From: Torymus aiolomorphi
Taxonomy: Eukaryota > Arthropoda > Insecta > Hymenoptera > Torymidae
DNA length: 64,000 bases
NCBI GenBank assembly: GCA_036365515.1
Contig: CM070877.1
Location: 13,398,601 to 13,462,600 of the forward strand
Direction of reading: 5' to 3'
Shown: positions 27,210 through 41,279 of the stretch, in pieces
How positions within the stretch are numbered: position 1 is the stretch's first letter
Layout: every line of letters starts with the position of its first letter
Notes under the pieces: model-generated
What the model saw: the letters and a program-made list of their open reading frames with translations, nothing else
Databases searched by the model: none
What the model was told of the DNA's origin: nothing
Program-made: the position numbers and the translations under genes

Positions 27210-27910
27210 CGTCGACTAGGTTTTAAAATATTCTCCACATTGTGTCAAGTGCGCCGCCCGGCTTTTAAAAGACTTTAATTTAACACGAGAGAGAGGAGAG
27301 AGGCGACTCTCGAGAGCGCGTCGAGTATCCGAGAGAACAGCCGGCCCGTCCGTCTTTTTCTCTTCCACAATAATCCACAAAAAATAGACGCTTTAACCTA
27401 ATCAACATTAACTCCCACTTCTTCAACCACAAAATTACATTATTCCAGTCCTGCGCAATGCTTTATAGTCACCGGTAAACCGCCGCGCACGCGAGTCCAT
27501 TATAAACCGAAACTTTGAATTAGCTACATACACCGCGCGCGATATGGTCGCGTTGTATTTTGAAGTGTTTGCGGCTTCCGGAATCCGCTTAGTTCATTTG
27601 CCCGATGATTCGGCTAGCGCCCGATCCTTGTGTACATATGGACTCTGGGGAGCTTTAATTCGCCGGAATTTCCGAAAGTGCGCTTGCGTTTGGACCACAG
27701 CTGCAGAGCTCATTTTCACGGCGGTAATGTAGAGGATGAATTTTGGCAGAGGCTGGAATTCATTTTGAAGAGTTTTTGATGATACGAGTTGGAGCGGTAA
27801 TGGGGACTTCTTTTGTGAATTAACTCTCTCGGTGGAATTTCGTTTTTAAAGTCCGAGTGTGTGGGAGTACAAAAGTGAAAGAGGACGTGCGTGGCTGTGT
27901 GTCTGTGTGT
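27210..27910. other. Intronic GC-rich island with skew switch
   Basis: C/A-rich at 27350-27480, a CpG core that includes GAGAGAGAGGAGAGAGG (27286-27302), then G-rich at 27720-27910. Confidence 0.5.
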
Positions 27911-29479
27911 GTATGTGTCTCATCGTGGGTCGTAAATCGCTTAAGCTGCACCAACCTTATTCTATGTGGAAGTTTATTTTATTCAAGTAAAGTGTATTTT
28001 CGGATTTGTACGAAGGGGCTTATGAATTTCAGCTTTTCCAAAATATAATTATGAAAAATTTTGAAGTGTGTTTCATTTTTTGTAAAAATGTAATGCTTTC
28101 TGTTTTAATCGTTTGAAAGTACTACACTTAATTTTTGCATAATATTATAAAAATCATTACTTATACCTAATTATATTTTTTGTAAAACTACTAAAATTTA
28201 TGAAATAAATGAATTTAACATTTTTTGTAAAAATAACGTTGTCTACTATTATAATTTATCTAAAAATAAAATTCTTATTGCCCGCTAAGTTTATTGATTC
28301 TCTATAACGATATAATTGAGACAGTTTCCGTCATCCTCTATTAAAACTTTTCAAAGAACTTCTCTTCGACGACTAAAAATAATAAAAAATTCCACTTTCT
28401 TGTAAATGGATTCAAACAAATTCAGATAATTTCACTTCACCAGCCTTCATCCATCCCCTTCGCTGCCCCCTTAAGACCAAATTCAAGTGGATCCTTTTTC
28501 AGCCGCGCTCATTATAAACTTTCGACCGGCGAAGATCTGTATTTACTAAAAAAGTTCGCGCGACTCGGAAGTTCGACGTGTTTGGCAGTTTGTTTGTATG
28601 GTAATTTAGAGAAAAAGAAAGAAAGAAAGAGTGAGGCACGTCGACGGCTTTAATGGCAGCTGATCACGAGAGAAGTCTTTGTTACGTTTCAGAAAAAAGT
28701 TTCGCGCGAAATCATTGCGTTATTGAATGCCTTTGGCGGAGCGAATGTGAATTTCGTATTTACGTATAAATAAAGGCGGAATGAAGAAGTATTTCGCGTT
28801 ATAAATAAGATGATTTTAAAATAGAAAAATCGAGTCGATTTGTCTTCCTTATAGCATCGCGTTACTTTCGCGAAAATGAGAGGGTAATGTAAGGGTTACC
28901 AAGATTTTTTTTCCGTAAAAAATATTTCACGCGCAATGGTATAAATTTTGAAAACAAATAACTTCTTTTACGGACAAAGTAAAGAATTCTAAGTTAAGTT
29001 TTTCTTAAAAGAAAGTTTATTTGATAATAAATGAAAAAATTTAAAAATAGTAAAATTATATTCGGATGTTGCACCAAATAAAGATTTAATCCTCGCGTAT
29101 TGCCTTTCACGGCCTTCGCGAGGACGGGACAAACACGTGAAAGCTTATAAATAAATTTATCGATCGATCAATCTATCTATCTATGTCTATCTCTCGCTCT
29201 CGTCTTCCTTTTCACTGCTTCTTTTCGCAATAACTCGCTTTAAATTGTACACATCAATATTTTTTCTTTTGATGCCCTGTTATGAAAATTTTCTATCTCT
29301 ATATATCGTTTTTCTCTTGTTAGATTAACGGATTCCCTTATAATAAAGTATACAGAAAATCTCTTTCTATAAAATCTGTAAACCGATAAATTTTTATATT
29401 TATTAGATTTATAAAACATGTTAGTACTAAAATACATATTACTATACGGTATATACTACGTTTAAATCTTGTTTAATAC

Positions 29480-30260
29480 GTTGTTTCGAAACCTAAAATG
29501 AACAATGCAATAACTATTTCCAAGCATAGAATCACAAACACAATCCACCTTAATTTCGCGTTTCCAACTCCTCGCATCAAATCAATAGCCTAATTAGTGT
29601 CTTCCTTCGTCACCACTCTCAGTCATTTTACCACCACTTTAACGTAAACCTCGCGGCCTCCTTTAATCACCCCCTAAAATCAAGATATATAAACCCGAAA
29701 AACTATCGCCGATAAAGTAGGAATTCCTCGCGCGTCGACATTCCCTGGCCGCAAACCTCCGCCACCGAATAGTTCCATCCGGAACATGCAGACAATCCTC
29801 TATCAGGGACCATTCCTCTCTCTCTCTCCCCCTCTCTCGCTCTCTCTGTGCTTAAAGCCAGTGGCGCGCCTGAAATTCTGGCGCGCGTCTTCCGCGGATA
29901 TATACTACTCGCTCGTTCCTCCGCTTCTAATTGATCTCTTTGTTTTGCGCGTGGGACGCGTCGCGCGCTCCCATTTTTCCCTCACCGAAGGGCTCGCGGT
30001 TAAGGACGCCGACAACGGAGACGACGTCGATTCGAGGAGGAAAATAAACGTCTGAATTATTAGAGTACATTGTGCGAGCACGGGTGTGCGCTCGCGTTGT
30101 AATGAAATTACATACAGTTCGCCCCCCCCCCCCCCCCCCGCGGAGTTCGCGGAGTAGCGTCGCGTATACATGCGTATTTTGAATTGCGACGGTTGAGCGG
30201 GAAACTTCGCTCGCGAGATTGTGTGTGTAAGCGCACGAAATTTGAATAGTAAATTTTGCA
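29480..30260. other. Intronic GC-rich island with CT tract and poly-C tract
   Basis: C/A-rich at 29520-29700, CTCTCTCTCTCTC-type repeats at about 29816-29850, CpG core, then G-richer at 30050-30100. An 18-base poly-C run (30122-30139) follows. No coding exon. Confidence 0.5.
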
Positions 30261-30299
30261 CTTTCGTTTGCCATACTGCGCGTCTAAGAAACTAAGAAA

Positions 30300-31029
30300 T
30301 AAGCCGAGAAAACGTTGGCTGACCCATTTTTGCTGTACCGACAGTTTAGATTTATTCAGGGGTAACTATTGATTTTTATGGGGGTTTTCCGGATGAAAGA
30401 CTCCATTCGTTATTTCCTTTTATCCCTTTGTTATATTGCCAGAATAGTAACGTTTTTCATTCTATTTAAAGATGTTTTAAAAGTAAGTTATTGAAAATTA
30501 TAATTCAGCGTTTCATTTAAGAAGATTCATGTTAATGACAATGTATAGGTTAGTGTTCGGTTTTGAGTAACACTACTCCTATCAACTTCGAAAATATCAG
30601 TTTTTCGATCAAAGATCTTTTTAAAACCCCTGAAGCAGCACATTTATATAATACGAGCAAAATTCAAACGCGCTTCGCGCGTACCATTTTGTTTTCGCGG
30701 TTCTGCACGCTATTTTTCACTATGGTTTAGTTTTATTTAGTTGAAATGATAAGATAATTAAATACATTTTTTAAGCAAAAAATTAAATGTTTTTATTCTA
30801 CTTTAATTATTTAGCAGTTCTAATTCTAAATATTTGAGTTTCAAAATTCAAATCTAGCGGATCCTCGCGCCTATTTCATACAGACCAATCAAATCAATCT
30901 TTAAATGCTCCACAACATCCGGCCAGCGTTTTTAAAGAGTGAATAATGTTCCTTTTACGATAAACAATTGAAATTGAATTTCTGTACAGTCGGTAAAGTA
31001 AAGATGATAAAAACGTCACTGCGACTCAC
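30300..31029. other. SK intron upstream of S2, AT-rich
   Basis: No exon or repeat recognised. The last bases hold the donor GTGAGTCGC of the S1 exon (minus strand, 31029-31021). Confidence 0.45.
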
Positions 31030-31416
31030 CTTTGTGTAAATCCCGGCACTGGACAGTTCGTTCTCGATGACCATGACGAAGATGCCGAACATGCCCATGA
31101 CGAGGGCGTAGTCGCTGATGCGCTTGCGCTTCTCGAAGAGGGCCTTTCGCCGGCCGAGCCGGTAGCCGACGTTCGGCCTGTTCTTGGAGCCGGCGCCGAT
31201 GCTGCCCGAGGTGCCCTTGCCAATGCCGCCGACGCCTGCGACGCCACCGCCGGCCGACATGGCTCTCTCGTCCACGCAGCCGCGCGGATAATCCGTGTGG
31301 ACGCCGACCAGGGCGATGGCAGCGTCCTCGCCCACGGAGCCGCAGCCGCCACCGCCGCCCATGCTGCTGCTCTTCATCGCCCCGGGGATCGAGAGGGTCG
31401 ACGCCGGCTTCCGCAG
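31030..31416 (-). CDS. SK: SK (KCNN) channel exon: N-terminal linker and S1
   Basis: 387-bp, 129-codon exon, phase 0 at both ends. The acceptor TTGTTACAG ends at 31417 and the donor is GTGAGT from 31029. It opens [18 protein letters not shown], has Gly-rich runs (residues about 19-28 and 54-78), then [18 protein letters not shown] and [19 protein letters not shown], the conserved pre-S1 and S1 signature of SK channels, and ends [11 protein letters not shown]. The Gly-rich linker is likely cytoplasmic and disordered. The acceptor pyrimidine tract is mediocre, so an alternative upstream boundary is possible. Codons are strongly G/C-ending, unlike the AT-rich surroundings. Confidence 0.93.
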
Positions 31417-33109
31417 CTGTAACAACGCCCCCGCGAGGCGAAGATAAGTATACTCGGCTCTCGGATTTTGAGGTTAGGGTTTGGTTTTGAAGGCTCCTTT
31501 TTTGCCGTCGTAAGATGATGAATCTTTTTTTTTGCTGTTTTGCCTTGCTTTTTGCTTTGCTACGCAGGCGCTAGCTTTCTATGGCAGCTGTTCTGAGGTG
31601 TTTGTTGAGTTTCTTTTTATTCTTCTATAGACGACTGCTTTACCGACCGAGTTGATTGATGTATGTCTGATCGGTGTTACCGACGGTGCGTCAAGATATA
31701 AACAACTGTATGTGTGGAATGAAGTAAAAATTTAGCGTTCGTCATGCAATTTCAGCCGTGATTTTTGGACGGTAAAGCAGTCTATCTTTATAGATTAATA
31801 TTATCGATGCCAGTATTTTGAAAACATTTTTTTCTTAGACAATACAAACTTGGTGGTATAGAATAATGCTTCTATTATGCTTTTATGGTGCACATGGTGA
31901 AAGGGCATAACGCAGGCAAGGGCAGTATCTACATTATATATCAGCTTTTAAATTTTTTTTTATTCAATTTACCTGAACAGCAACGATATCTTAATCCACT
32001 TCATTACGGTATTAACGCATACAATTGTGTCTGCGCTCAAAATAAACCAATTAGTCCACAATAAGACTATCAATCAAACTGGCGTTTGAAATTGTAAAAT
32101 AAGCGCGAGTTAGCAGAGAGTCGGTTGTTACGGATTCACGCTTGGCGTGAAAATGCAACAACGGAAATTCCCGTTGCGGTTGGCGGTAACTATAGTTTAA
32201 ACGATTAAATAAACTCAAATAACTTTAAATTCATCGGACTGCGGCCGTAAATCTCTAATTATATATACTTGTTGCGGTGAACGCTCATTCACAATGGGGG
32301 GAGGAAATGAAGTACAACATTTTCTCGGTTTCCCGTAAAAATGCGTGTATACTTGTCGCGCGAAAATCCTAGTCCGCTATGGTAATTTATGCCGATAAAT
32401 ATTATCTCGAATAATCTCGTTTCGTAATATTATTCGATAAGGCGAATTTTCGCGGTTAAAACCGACCATAAACAATTTATGCAAAACAAGCGATTCATCA
32501 GCAGCGGGCTTGAATTTACATGCTACACTTTATCATTCTAAGCAAGGATTTTATGAATACATTACCGACAATACCAGACGGATATGCTAACTAACGGGGA
32601 TGAATGAATTCGCTATCAGTTCACGTCGATGTTGTTCCAACTGTTGTTTTTACGACAAATATGGTTGGGAAAATTCGAATTATTTATAAGGATATGTTAT
32701 ACAATGTTTGGGCGGCGTATAGTAATTTTGTATACGTTATTTTTTTTAACGCAATGAATATTTATTGCGAATACGGACGGATTATGGCTTGTAAATTGGA
32801 AAGGACGTAACTTCACAAGCCAATAAATTTTTACTTCGAATATTGCCACAATTTATCATTTTTTTTTCAATATCTGTAACAAATTTTTCTTAAACAAATT
32901 ACGCTTTAATGTTTGTAAATATATAATTTTTATTGTGGTTGCAATCTACAAAGTATATCAACATAGAGGAGCTAATTTAAAATATTAAATTGTAGATGAA
33001 ATGATGAAAGTTATGCGAAATAAAAAGTATCTATAAAAGTATTATACAATTTTACCTCGAAATTAAATTAAAAAAAAAAAAAAAAACAAATAATAAAACA
33101 TGCGTTTCT
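31417..33109. other. SK intron, AT-rich, nothing recognised
   Basis: Start of the 17.5-kb intron 31417-48880. It is G/T-rich just after the exon (31450-31620), then AT-rich. No exon or repeat was resolved. Confidence 0.45.
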
Positions 33110-33680
33110 AATCATATCATACCCATTTAAGAAAATAATATTCATACTCTACATCCACCCACCCTATACTCTATATTCCTACTATTCCCATTCTATCTAA
33201 ACCAATTTTTACGCAAATTTCGAGAACCAAAATTCCCCCGTAATTCCGATTTCTTCGAAGGCGCATCGCGAAATTGCGGTGGCACACACACCTTCTTCCT
33301 GATTCCCCGCGCGAAAACGCCCGATTCCCAAGAGTATTTTTCCTCTCTTTCTCCTGGAAGTATTTCCGCCGTTACGAGAACGTTTTCCCCATTGTATCGC
33401 TCGGTGGCGCGTACGTGGCGAGCACTGCAACGGAAATACATCTAATTGATTGCACGGTTATGGGTGGCGATTCCGCGGGCGCCGCGGATTGGATTACGCC
33501 GCGCGCTCGTTGCGGGGAGAGGAGAGTTTTCGGGATCGCAAGACGATAGGTTCTCCGATGGTGCGCGGTTGATCTTGGCTTTTATTTTCGAGGGGATAAA
33601 AGTTTAGGAAAGGTGACGTGGTGGTTTTGATGTTGAATAAGGGAAGAATTTAAGTGTTTGGAGAAGAGTATAAGTTACGA
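33110..33680. other. Intronic GC-rich island with skew switch
   Basis: C-rich at 33150-33240 (CCACCCACCC near 33157), CpG core 33250-33500, and G/T-rich at 33540-33670 (GGTGACGTGGTGG). Open frames on both strands are unrecognised. Confidence 0.5.
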
Positions 33681-33929
33681 ATTTAAGTCATTTTTATATC
33701 ATTATTGTTATTTATAACTAGATTCATATTACTTTCTTTTGTCATATTGACGTGTATAATTGAACAAAGAAACGAAATTTAAGTTGAACTGAGCAGAATT
33801 TTTTAACGAGTCGAATTCAAATTCTACATATGGAAAAATTTGACAATGAAATCTCTTTTTTCGAGGTACAGTATCATTAAAACCCAAAAAACCGCATAAT
33901 CTTTTTACTTCATTTCCTTTCATTCCTCT

Positions 33930-34405
33930 TTTTCAAATTAACCGCAGTTTTATAGAAACTACCCGTTTCACGCGCATCCGCGACAAAAAAAAAAGACGCA
34001 AAACCAACAAAAAACTCCCGCGCTACCGCCACCTCGCTAAAACTTGAACTTCGATTAAAAAATACCGTTCTCTCTCTCTCACCCTTCGATTACTCTTCTC
34101 GAAACTCAATAATCCCGGGCGCGTTTAATCAGCGAGAGGCAACAAAAATTTTTAACGACCGACCCCGTAAAAGTTGCGCACTTTTTAGAAAAAAAAAAAG
34201 AAAAAAAAATTCAGTCGCGCTCGTATAGACTAGCCGTGGCGATATAAGCCGATCTCTTTATATTTCTCTAATGGACCTCGTGGCACTAATACCCGGCTAA
34301 CACCAGCGACAGACGCCCGCGAGAAAGTCTTTGCCTTGCCTTTAGTTTCCCTCGTTTTATGTATATATATATATACGCGGCCGGCACGCGCAAGAGAGAG
34401 AGAGC

Positions 34406-34437
<32 letters not shown>

Positions 34438-34640
34438 AGAGGGTAATTGTGGGGGCGCGCGTGCGAAGTCTTAGAAAAACCGAGAGAAGGGGAGAAAGTA
34501 TATACGCGTCGCGCAGTGTTATAGTCTTTGGGGCGAGCGCGAAATGGCTAGAGTGCGGAGAAGAGGGAGACAGAGAGGAGAGGGAAATCGCGAAGGGAGA
34601 GCACGGCGACGGCCACTTATGGTTATGAGCGATGATTCGA
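33930..34640. other. Intronic GC-rich island with GA microsatellite
   Basis: C/A-rich at 33940-34110, TATA-like run near 34362-34374, an AG tract at 34392-34438, then G-rich to about 34620. The long minus-strand frame is Ser/Leu repeats from the CT strand of the microsatellite. Confidence 0.5.
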
Positions 34641-35699
34641 TTACAACTACGGGTCTTTATTTTCCCTTTTTTTTTGTTATTTAAACTATTTTGAGATTTT
34701 TCAAATTTCAGCAATAATATGGTTCATTTTGTTACTGTTTTGCTATTTTAGTAAATGTATGGAAGATATATACTTTTAGGACATTATTTTTATTTTTAAT
34801 ATATCACTTTGATATTATTGTGTCTACAGATAAATCCATTAATCTAAATATTACCAAATGTTTTTGTATTATATGGTCAAGTATCTTCTAAAAATATAAT
34901 CAAATTTGGTTAATGTAATAACATATCCTGTTTCATAAATGATTAAATCAGCATGTTTTTCAAGAAACGAACTTAATAACGACGTTATTTATCCTATTAC
35001 TCGAAAACATCAGAGCGCGAGTTTCTCCGGCAACGCTCTCCTCCTTTCTTTGTAGCTTTCATCGCGATCATTCAACTGAAATCCGAAATTTCACGCGCTG
35101 AAGTTTAGAATCCCCTTGTACTAGATTGCGTCCAATTAGGAAGTTCCAAATTAGACGGACTTAGAATTGCACGAGGACTGGAAAAGCGAGTAAATCAAAT
35201 AACGCAAGCCAAAATTATAGAAGCATTATCCGGGCTTCGCGAACCTCCTGCTGCTACCTACGTCAACTATTGCAATTTTCATCACTCTTCGGAATTAAGC
35301 AAGATTCTCTTATGTTTTCAAAAATTAAGTAATTAATTTCTGTGTAAAATATTTCTAAGTTGTCAATTAGTTATGTAGAAATTACATGAAATGCTATTTA
35401 GATACGCGATTTGTATATTTATTACCGTCAAGACATTATTTTTCATAAAATAAATGTTTTTTTTTTTAATCTTCAAGTCCTCTACTATACCATTTCGCCA
35501 TCTCCTGAAAGGATTTTTAACAGATAACTTGACTTTATTAAAAAATAAAAGCAAATTCAGCGTCGACTAGAAACCGGTGCCTTTACACCAAAATTAATAA
35601 ATTAATCATGGAAATGTCTTCATCTTATTAAATCAAATTGTTCACCAAAAACCTTATTGAAAATTTTGGAAATTCTACAAAAAAGTTTTGAATCTCACA

Positions 35700-36180
35700 T
35701 TCATACGCAATCCTCCGAAAAATGTCGAGAGATATCAAGAACTTTTCGTATCCAACCATTTCCCGGCGAACGATAGAACCGATGGCCGACTAGATAACCC
35801 GCCGGCATAAAACCTGATAGTTCGCCGACCTGCATAAAAGACAGCCCCAAAAAGCGCTCTCTTCGCTGTTTTCCTCTCTCTCTCCTCGAAAACAACGAGA
35901 GAGAGAGAAATGCGCGACGGGGGTCGGGAGTCAATTTTTTACGAGATCGCAAATGAGAAGTGCCTCTGTTTCGGTTCCTCTGTTTCGGGGGAGGAAATAG
36001 AGAGACTTTTGATCGATCGCTTTTTCTCGCGCGAGAAAAAGGTGTTTGTTTGGCCCGCGTGCCACGCATCGGTAAATTGTACATAACTGCTGAGAATTTT
36101 TGAGGAAAATAAAAGAGAGATAGAGAAAGTTTTGGAGATGCTCTTTACGCGTGAAAAATAAAGTTTTCGCTGGGGAAGTT
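35700..36180. other. Intronic GC-rich island with skew switch
   Basis: C-rich at 35700-35880, then CTCTCTCTCC changes to GAGAGAGAGAG within 30 bases (35874-35907), followed by a G-rich flank to about 36180. Confidence 0.5.
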
Positions 36181-39179
36181 TTACCGGTTCTTATTGAATT
36201 TCCGAGGAAATAAGGTTGGTTTGCCTTTTTGAAATTTGAGTACACCTTTGGATTTCTTAACATTTTTCTTGATAAAGCACAGACGTACGATTACGGTCTG
36301 GATAATAATTGAAAATGTAAAAGGAGTCCCGTGTACTTTTATGCCTGACACTGACATAAAGTGCATTAACTGTTAATAAGAACCTTTTCCACGGTGCAAA
36401 TTTTCTACCGCGCGAGGTATTATTTTTTTCCTCTTTATGGCGCGGCGGTTTGATACTATAGATAAAGAGGGGCGTTAAGCTTTTATGAGAAATGTATGTT
36501 TTTATCTGAGAAAATTTTTTTTTACGCGCGTTATCGTGAAGAATAAGTTTCGGAGGAATTTTCCGTAAAGAAAATTTTTTTAAAAATACGCAACTATTTT
36601 ACGAAGGGTATATCTTTATTAGAAGATAGCAGTAATACTTTTACATAAAATTAAGTTTACTGTATGATACATAGAAAATTGGAAATCATCTACAAAGTTG
36701 GTTCAGAAAGTAGGCCAGCGCAAACCTAAACTAAAATGCAGCTATATTATTAACAAAATTTCTAATAACATGCCACACTAGATAACTAGAACCGCGCTTG
36801 CCTAAAATGCACTAATTCATCACATAGTTTCCTAACGACTCATTCATGTCTAATAGCCATTAATCGGAGATCGAGAAAGTCGTATCCACGTCAGCCAACC
36901 TATAGGAAGAAAGCGCACATACCTCCCAGTCTGATTATTCTTACGTAACAATCAATCTTGCATGCGTGAACTTCAGAAATAGGCAGATTACGTACTTTTG
37001 ATTCGGCTATGCGAGCCTAATAATTTCCTAGTATCTAGCGGCATGATCTAGGGGATTCAGGGGGGCTCGGCGGTGTGTTATTTTCGGTCTTTATCACAGT
37101 AAGAAGATCTGATTCGAAGGTCATATTCTCATTCCACATATATAGCTTTTGAATTCACTTACGCCTTTGTATTTTCATAATTGATAATCGTGGCTCTGAG
37201 CACTGGGGAGGTGGTAAATTGAACTTGGCACGACATTCGAAAATTAAATATTCGGCTGGGTGAACGATAGTAATGGTAAACGGATTAATTATGCGCACAA
37301 TATGGGGATAAACGAATGAGATTGCGTTACCCATATTCGTTCAAATCAGAAGTATGCGCTAGGCATAAACATCACATTCTTTTAGGATAATTAAATATGA
37401 AAGCTTTTAAAATTTCTGAAAATATATTATACACATATTTGAAATAGTTTAAATATAGTAATTAATATAACTACTTATATTTCATAAAAATATAATTAGA
37501 ATTTAATATATTACTTAAGGTTAAAAATATATTTCTTTTTATTTGTATAGCTATCATTTTTTTTGATAATTTCCAATTTTAGACGGATTTAGTATTATAG
37601 CAAAGAGTCACACGGAAAAAGTGATAAATTATTAAGGTAAGCTTGTTCAACAAGCTCTATCTCATATAAATTCAAAATTTAAATTAATTTTGTTAAAATA
37701 TGTCAGATAATATGTTATGTAATTAATTTTCTTTGACGAATTTTGCTTAATGTTCTTAATTTTAAACTTTTAAATTAATATCTAATCTTGATATGTAGTA
37801 AATTTATCAAAACTACAATTTTACTAAATTATTACGGAAAATTGTAGTCGTGCATATACAGATAAGCAGTAATTGCAAAGATTAATAAGGCTTGCGGAGA
37901 TATGGTTAATTATATTTTCGTTATAATTCATTACTGTCAACTTTATTTTCGTTGATTTTAATAAGCAAAAGTTTCTCTGAAGTTTTATGATTTGAACGTT
38001 TCATTTAACTATGATACCATAAATTATTAATAAAATCACATTAAAAATAATCGTATGAAACTTGGCAAATCATAGAAATTAAAAGTAAACCAGTGTACAA
38101 ATACGATTAGTGCTCACCATCAATAAATAAATGACATAAATATTTTTTGCGTAACCAACATTAAAGATTGAAAGAGCAATCAAGTTCCTTCCGCAAATCC
38201 TTTTCTAAGGCCAGATTTAACTACCTGCTTCTGCATTTGGGCCATCAACGGGAACTATGCCGTTTGGCTATTGAACTTCGCCAAGTATTGACCCTAACGT
38301 TGAATCAGCATTTACGCAGTTCTTATTGAGTCGTTAATGAGCGTTCAGCAGTAAAACTGCCGAGCACACAATTTGTAATGGCAACAGTGACGGCAATTAC
38401 CACTTGAATGCTGATAAATGTTTTCCATGTATACGAAATTGTAGCAGTATGTCGATATGCGGATATATAAAATGTGTCATATGTAAAGCATTAGAATGTT
38501 TATTGGTTATTACATTAAATACATATTACGCCAATAAGTGCTTAGTGATTTTTTCTTATTTACAATAATGATTTATCTGGAAAAAATTAAATCATTGCCA
38601 TCTATAGGTGCGAAGAAATTAATTAAAGATTGCGTGCAAGTAATTGCCATTTAATCAACATTTAGTGATAAATAAAGCATACAATTGTATTAAGAATACA
38701 GCAAAAATACTATTATGTACATAAAAAGTTGAATTAGTTTTTTTATAGAAATAAGTAGAAAGTGAAAAAACACAATCCTGATAAATTTAACTTCAAAATC
38801 ATATATTTTTGAATTTGTGAAAATGACAAACATTAGTCACTCGGTCTTTAAAAGTTATTCTACGATCAACAAGTACTTCGCAAAGTAATAGCAAATGCTC
38901 TTTTGAATGTTAAATTTATCGCGTTATTCTCTGAATACAACAATATTTTGGTACAGCGACAGTTAATTAACAAACTTATTCAGTAATGCCTGTGCTTAAT
39001 TTATAATTTGATAAATGATTTTGGTAAAAGTATTATATTGTTTTATTACAACATTAAACCAGGCATTAAAAAGAATAATTGTTTTTGCATGTAACATTTT
39101 GAACCCATATTCTTCATTAAATAACAAAAGAAATATGAACACATAAAGTTGTTAATTTCTGATAAGAATTTCAGCTACT
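36181..39179. other. Intron with two mid-GC, complex, non-coding patches
   Basis: Mostly AT-rich, but 36690-37380 and 38160-38420 have balanced composition, little strand skew and high sequence complexity without an open frame. Candidate intronic cis-regulatory modules or decayed insertions; I cannot choose between these from sequence alone. Confidence 0.35.
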
Positions 39180-40160
39180 AAACTATCCTATTGAATAAAT
39201 ACCTAATATTACCTAATTCATCAACCTACTCAAAACCATTAAAACATCCAATTCGCAACCAAAATACTACAACATAACCAAACGTTATCCCACCCAATCA
39301 ACTCATTCCTTCCACCCAGCTGATCATCTCAGTGGCAATCACCACAAGCACAACCCGTCCACATCCCGCTGCTCTCTCTCGCATTCATCCGCTCCCGAAT
39401 ATATATCCTCGAGGCGTCAACGATCCCCGTCCACTCGACTCGTGTGCGATTATAATTAATTCGAAACGCGCGCGCGAAAAAGAACGACGATGAGGAGAAC
39501 GCAAGAGACAAGAGCCCTCGGCGGCACGAGAGGCTTTCGCGGGCGCGGGCATTGGAAAATTGCGTCCTCGAGAGCCTACGAGCGAAAAAAGCGAGCGCGG
39601 AAAGTTGAAGTGAGAGAGAGAGAGCGAGAGAAAGAGAGAGAGAGCAGTAGGAGAGAGTAGTAGTGGAGAAGAGAGAATCGAGTAATGACGAAAGTTCATC
39701 AGGGTCGTAAAATCCGTCGTTAAACTTTCCATCTTTCGACGCTGAGGACGGCTGCCTTTAAAAGTTTTATGGAGGAACGGGGGGAGGAGAGGAGGCTCGC
39801 TGATGGCGCTAATAAGAAAACGCCGCTGCCGTGGTAGGGGGTGAAATCAATTAACGGGGATTCGTTTGGTTATCCAAGAGAAGGAGAGATGTTCATTAAG
39901 GCGAGCGATTCGAGGTTTTGTGCTCGGGACGGAGACTGGCAGCGCCGTCGTTTAGCGGTTCATTAGGTTTTTGCGTGAAAGGGTGATGCGGTGTAAGATT
40001 GAGGATTAAGGGGCTGCGCAGTTAATGTAAAGTTGTGGCGTGATGGTAATCGGTTGATATGATGTTATTGCGGTCATTTTTTGGGATGGTTACTTGGAAT
40101 GTGATGAAAATTCTTTGGGAAGTGTGCTTAGATGGTTAGGTTGTTTTTCTCTTTGTTGAA
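39180..40160. other. Intronic GC-rich island, strong coupled GC and AT skew switch
   Basis: Hand count: 39181-39300 has 35 C, 3 G, 53 A, 29 T; 40021-40140 has 7 C, 39 G, 27 A, 47 T. The core is CpG-rich with GAGAGAG repeats (about 39611-39644) and a TATATAT run near 39398. Confidence 0.6.
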
Positions 40161-41279
40161 AGATTTATTTTGAGGGAAGGTATCAAAGGTTAAATGAATG
40201 TTTTATTTCAGTGTGGATAATTTTTCATTTGATGGTTACGACCTTTTTCATATCAAGATAATTGTTATTGAGGGAAAAACATCAGTTACATTAAAAATTA
40301 TATCTACTTTGCAATTTACAGATAAAGTAATCGAACTATTAAGTTACAATTTCATACATCAAGGTTTATAAAGTCGAGAATTCTGGTATGGGATAACATC
40401 ATTACGAATCTTAATTACTAGTAATTTCACATCGGCGATGAGGTAGTCTATTGAAAGAACGTTTTATCAATCTCATTTAATACTATTACTGTAGCGTTCA
40501 TTTTTCAAAGAGAAATTACTTTTTTATCTCATTCGATCTGATTCTTAATCGTTTTTCGGTGATTATTAAAATGGTACAGGCTCGTGAAATACATAAGTTA
40601 CGTATATAACAGTCTAAAGGTCAGAATTTATTAGAATCGAGTTTACGAGTTATATTATACGAAATTTCTCCGTCAGATGTTCGCTGGGAAAGGAAGATGA
40701 AATGGTCTAGCCGATGAATAAGATGTTCGATCTGCAATATACGAAATATTTTATATTTTGACCTAATAATAGAAATGGTTTTCTGCTACGGCGATTGATT
40801 TATCGGGAGTGGAATATGAAAAAAGGTTCGCCTTCTTCACGGCCGGCTGTAAAAAATTTAAAGGGGTTCACTTGAAATTTAAGTAATTCACGTAATGGAT
40901 ACATATGTATTTGGAAGTTCGGACAGAATTATTTTATTGGGAAATATATTACGGTTCGTCCGGGGGTCTCAATGAAAGGAGTCTTTTAAACAATTCAATA
41001 GCACTGGGAACTTGAAGAGTATAACATTTTTAAAACCTAGCTTCCACACTTTGGAAAAAGATTTTTTAAATTTAAGTGGTTCATATATATTTGCACTATA
41101 ATATTTCCATTTTAATATACGAAAATTTATTTCTTACAAATTCATATACATAACGTTTAGATTTTATAAATAAATGATATAAATAAGAAATCAACCCCTA
41201 ATCATACGACTTTTCACTTAAGAATAGTTTATACTAAAAAGAAAACACAATTAAATGTACTCTATATACCGTAAAAGTT

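Noticed and set aside
31026..31352. 108-codon Ala/Ser-rich minus-strand frame
   Set aside because: Shadow frame of the SK S1 exon.
34286..34714. 142-codon minus-strand frame rich in Ser and Leu
   Set aside because: Produced by the CT strand of a GA microsatellite (34392-34438).
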